Of a stretch of 64,000 nt of DNA, positions 63,157 through 64,000 are shown one piece after another. The position numbers were made by a program, and so were the translations under genes. Source of the stretch: Hyphomicrobiales bacterium (GTDB taxonomy: Bacteria > Pseudomonadota > Alphaproteobacteria > Rhizobiales > Beijerinckiaceae); the NCBI GenBank assembly GCA_019075905.1, contig JAGXAM010000001.1, positions 62,001-126,000 of the forward strand, given 5' to 3'. The notes under the pieces were generated by a model, which was given only the letters and a program-made list of their open reading frames with translations, did not search any database and was not told the DNA's origin. Numbering within the stretch: the first letter of the stretch is position 1; each line of letters starts with the position of its first letter.

Positions 63157-64000
63157 ATGCCCGACACAGGACAAACCGACCTCGCCAAGGCCATGACCGC
63201 CGCCGCCGCCATGGTCGAGCAACGGCTCGACGAATTGTTGTCACCCGCGCTGCGGGCGCAAGAGCAGGCCCGTCCGGCGCGGCTGCTGGCAGCTATGCGG
63301 CATGCGGCACTGGCAGGCGGCAAGCGCATCCGTCCCTTTCTCCTGATCGAGACCGCCGGGCTGTTCGGCGTTGCGCCGCAGCGCGCGCTCCAGGCGGGTG
63401 TCGCGCTGGAAATGGTGCATTGCTATTCGCTGGTGCATGATGACCTGCCGGCGATGGATGATGATGACATGCGGCGCGGCCGCCCCACCGTGCATCGCGC
63501 CTTTGATGAGGCGACCGCGATTCTGGCGGGCGATGCGCTGCTGACACTGGCCTTTGACGTGATGGCCGATGCGGCCACCGATGCCGATGCCGATATACGC
63601 ATCAAGCTGGTGGCGGCGCTGGCGCAGGCTGCTGGGCCGGGCGGCATGGCGGGCGGACAGGCACTTGATCTTGCTGCGGAAACGGCGGCCGAACCTCTCG
63701 ACAGCGCCGCGATCCGGCAGTTGCAGGCGATGAAGACCGGCGCGCTGCTGGCCTTTGCCGTCACTGGCGGGGCGATTCTCGGCCGGGCCAGCCCGGCGCA
63801 GCATGCCGCGCTCGCCCGCTATGGCGCGGCCCTGGGTGCGGCCTTCCAGATCGCCGATGATATTCTCGATGCCACCGGCAATGCCGAAAATCTCGGCAAG
63901 AAGGCCGGCAAGGATGCCGCCCGCAACAAGGCGACGCTGGTCGCCCGCTACGGCCTTGCCAGCGCGCGGGCCATGTGCCAGCAACAGGTGGAGGCGGCGC
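63157..64000 (+). CDS. Polyprenyl (farnesyl/geranylgeranyl) diphosphate synthase, 3' end outside window
   Basis: About 281 codons are visible from an ATG at 63157; the gene continues past the window edge. Both aspartate-rich motifs are present: HDDLPAMDDDDMRRGRP (first, with two residues between Asp pairs plus the bacterial type insertion) and FQIADDILD (second). GGKRIRPFLLIETAG and KTGALLAFAVTGGAILG also match. The bacterial FPP-type first motif suggests IspA, but chain length cannot be fixed. It would supply isoprenoid precursors in the cytoplasm. Confidence 0.92.
   Translation, partial: MPDTGQTDLAKAMTAAAAMVEQRLDELLSPALRAQEQARPARLLAAMRHAALAGGKRIRPFLLIETAGLFGVAPQRALQAGVALEMVHCYSLVHDDLPAMDDDDMRRGRPTVHRAFDEATAILAGDALLTLAFDVMADAATDADADIRIKLVAALAQAAGPGGMAGGQALDLAAETAAEPLDSAAIRQLQAMKTGALLAFAVTGGAILGRASPAQHAALARYGAALGAAFQIADDILDATGNAENLGKKAGKDAARNKATLVARYGLASARAMCQQQVEAA

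Overview
The window comes from a GC-rich alphaproteobacterium, most likely a member of the Hyphomicrobiales (Rhizobiales). Support comes from the gene families (plant-type class II DAHP synthase, PaaX with PaaABCDE, a small secreted protein and a DUF6101-like protein of Hyphomicrobiales type), from frequent GTG/TTG starts, and from a lipoate-dependent sulfur-oxidation locus of the kind known in Hyphomicrobium. No genus can be named from the sequence alone. No tRNA, rRNA, CRISPR array, insertion sequence or prophage was seen.

Region 1 (1-17.3 kb) is mostly housekeeping: the N-terminal part of bamA, an extradiol DODA-type dioxygenase, class II DAHP synthase, a membrane-tethered TAXI receptor, a family 2 glycosyltransferase, cysS, a small exported protein, rpsP and ffh, a Deg-type periplasmic protease, cytochrome b561, a glutathione transferase, queG, an SDR epimerase and an isobutyryl-CoA dehydrogenase-like enzyme. 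Two copies of a ~105 bp inverted repeat element lie in intergenic gaps at 10.9 and 17.3 kb.

Region 2 (17.4-30.1 kb) is aromatic catabolism. paaABCDE (ring 1,2-epoxidase) is on the minus strand with paaX upstream. Divergently placed is a plus-strand set of crotonase, feruloyl-CoA synthetase-type ligase, thiolase, hotdog thioesterase and aromatic-type periplasmic binding protein, which looks like a phenylpropanoid (coumarate/ferulate) side-chain shortening module. It is followed by an orphan XdhB-like molybdenum hydroxylase subunit. Then come a methyltransferase, gloB, a membrane protein and a single-domain rhodanese (30.0-32.6 kb).

Region 3 (32.7-51.7 kb) is the centre of interest, a sulfur-oxidation island. 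A minus-strand operon (dsrE2, tusA, dsrE3, tusA-like, sqr, DUF1641, then two exported DsrE-like proteins) oxidises sulfide and relays sulfane sulfur. A histone-deacetylase-fold gene separates it from a plus-strand module: lipS1-lipT-lipS2-lplA-GATase-like, which assembles lipoate on the carrier, then dsrE3C-shdrC1-B1-A-hyp-C2-B2-hyp-lbpA-shdrR, the sulfur-oxidising heterodisulfide-reductase-like complex, its lipoate-binding carrier and an ArsR-type repressor. Three near-identical operator-like sites (TATTAG-N6-TGAATA or CTAATA) sit in front of the three transcription units, suggesting one regulon under the ArsR protein encoded last. A remarkable exported Met/His-rich peptide follows.

Region 4 (51.9-64 kb) holds an orphan CoxL-like molybdenum hydroxylase subunit, a ketopantoate-reductase-like enzyme, a TPR protein, rpmJ, a leucine-degradation operon (ivd-mccB-mccA), a ferredoxin-reductase-like flavoprotein with a probable TTG start, a DUF6101-like protein and the start of a prenyl diphosphate synthase gene cut by the window edge.
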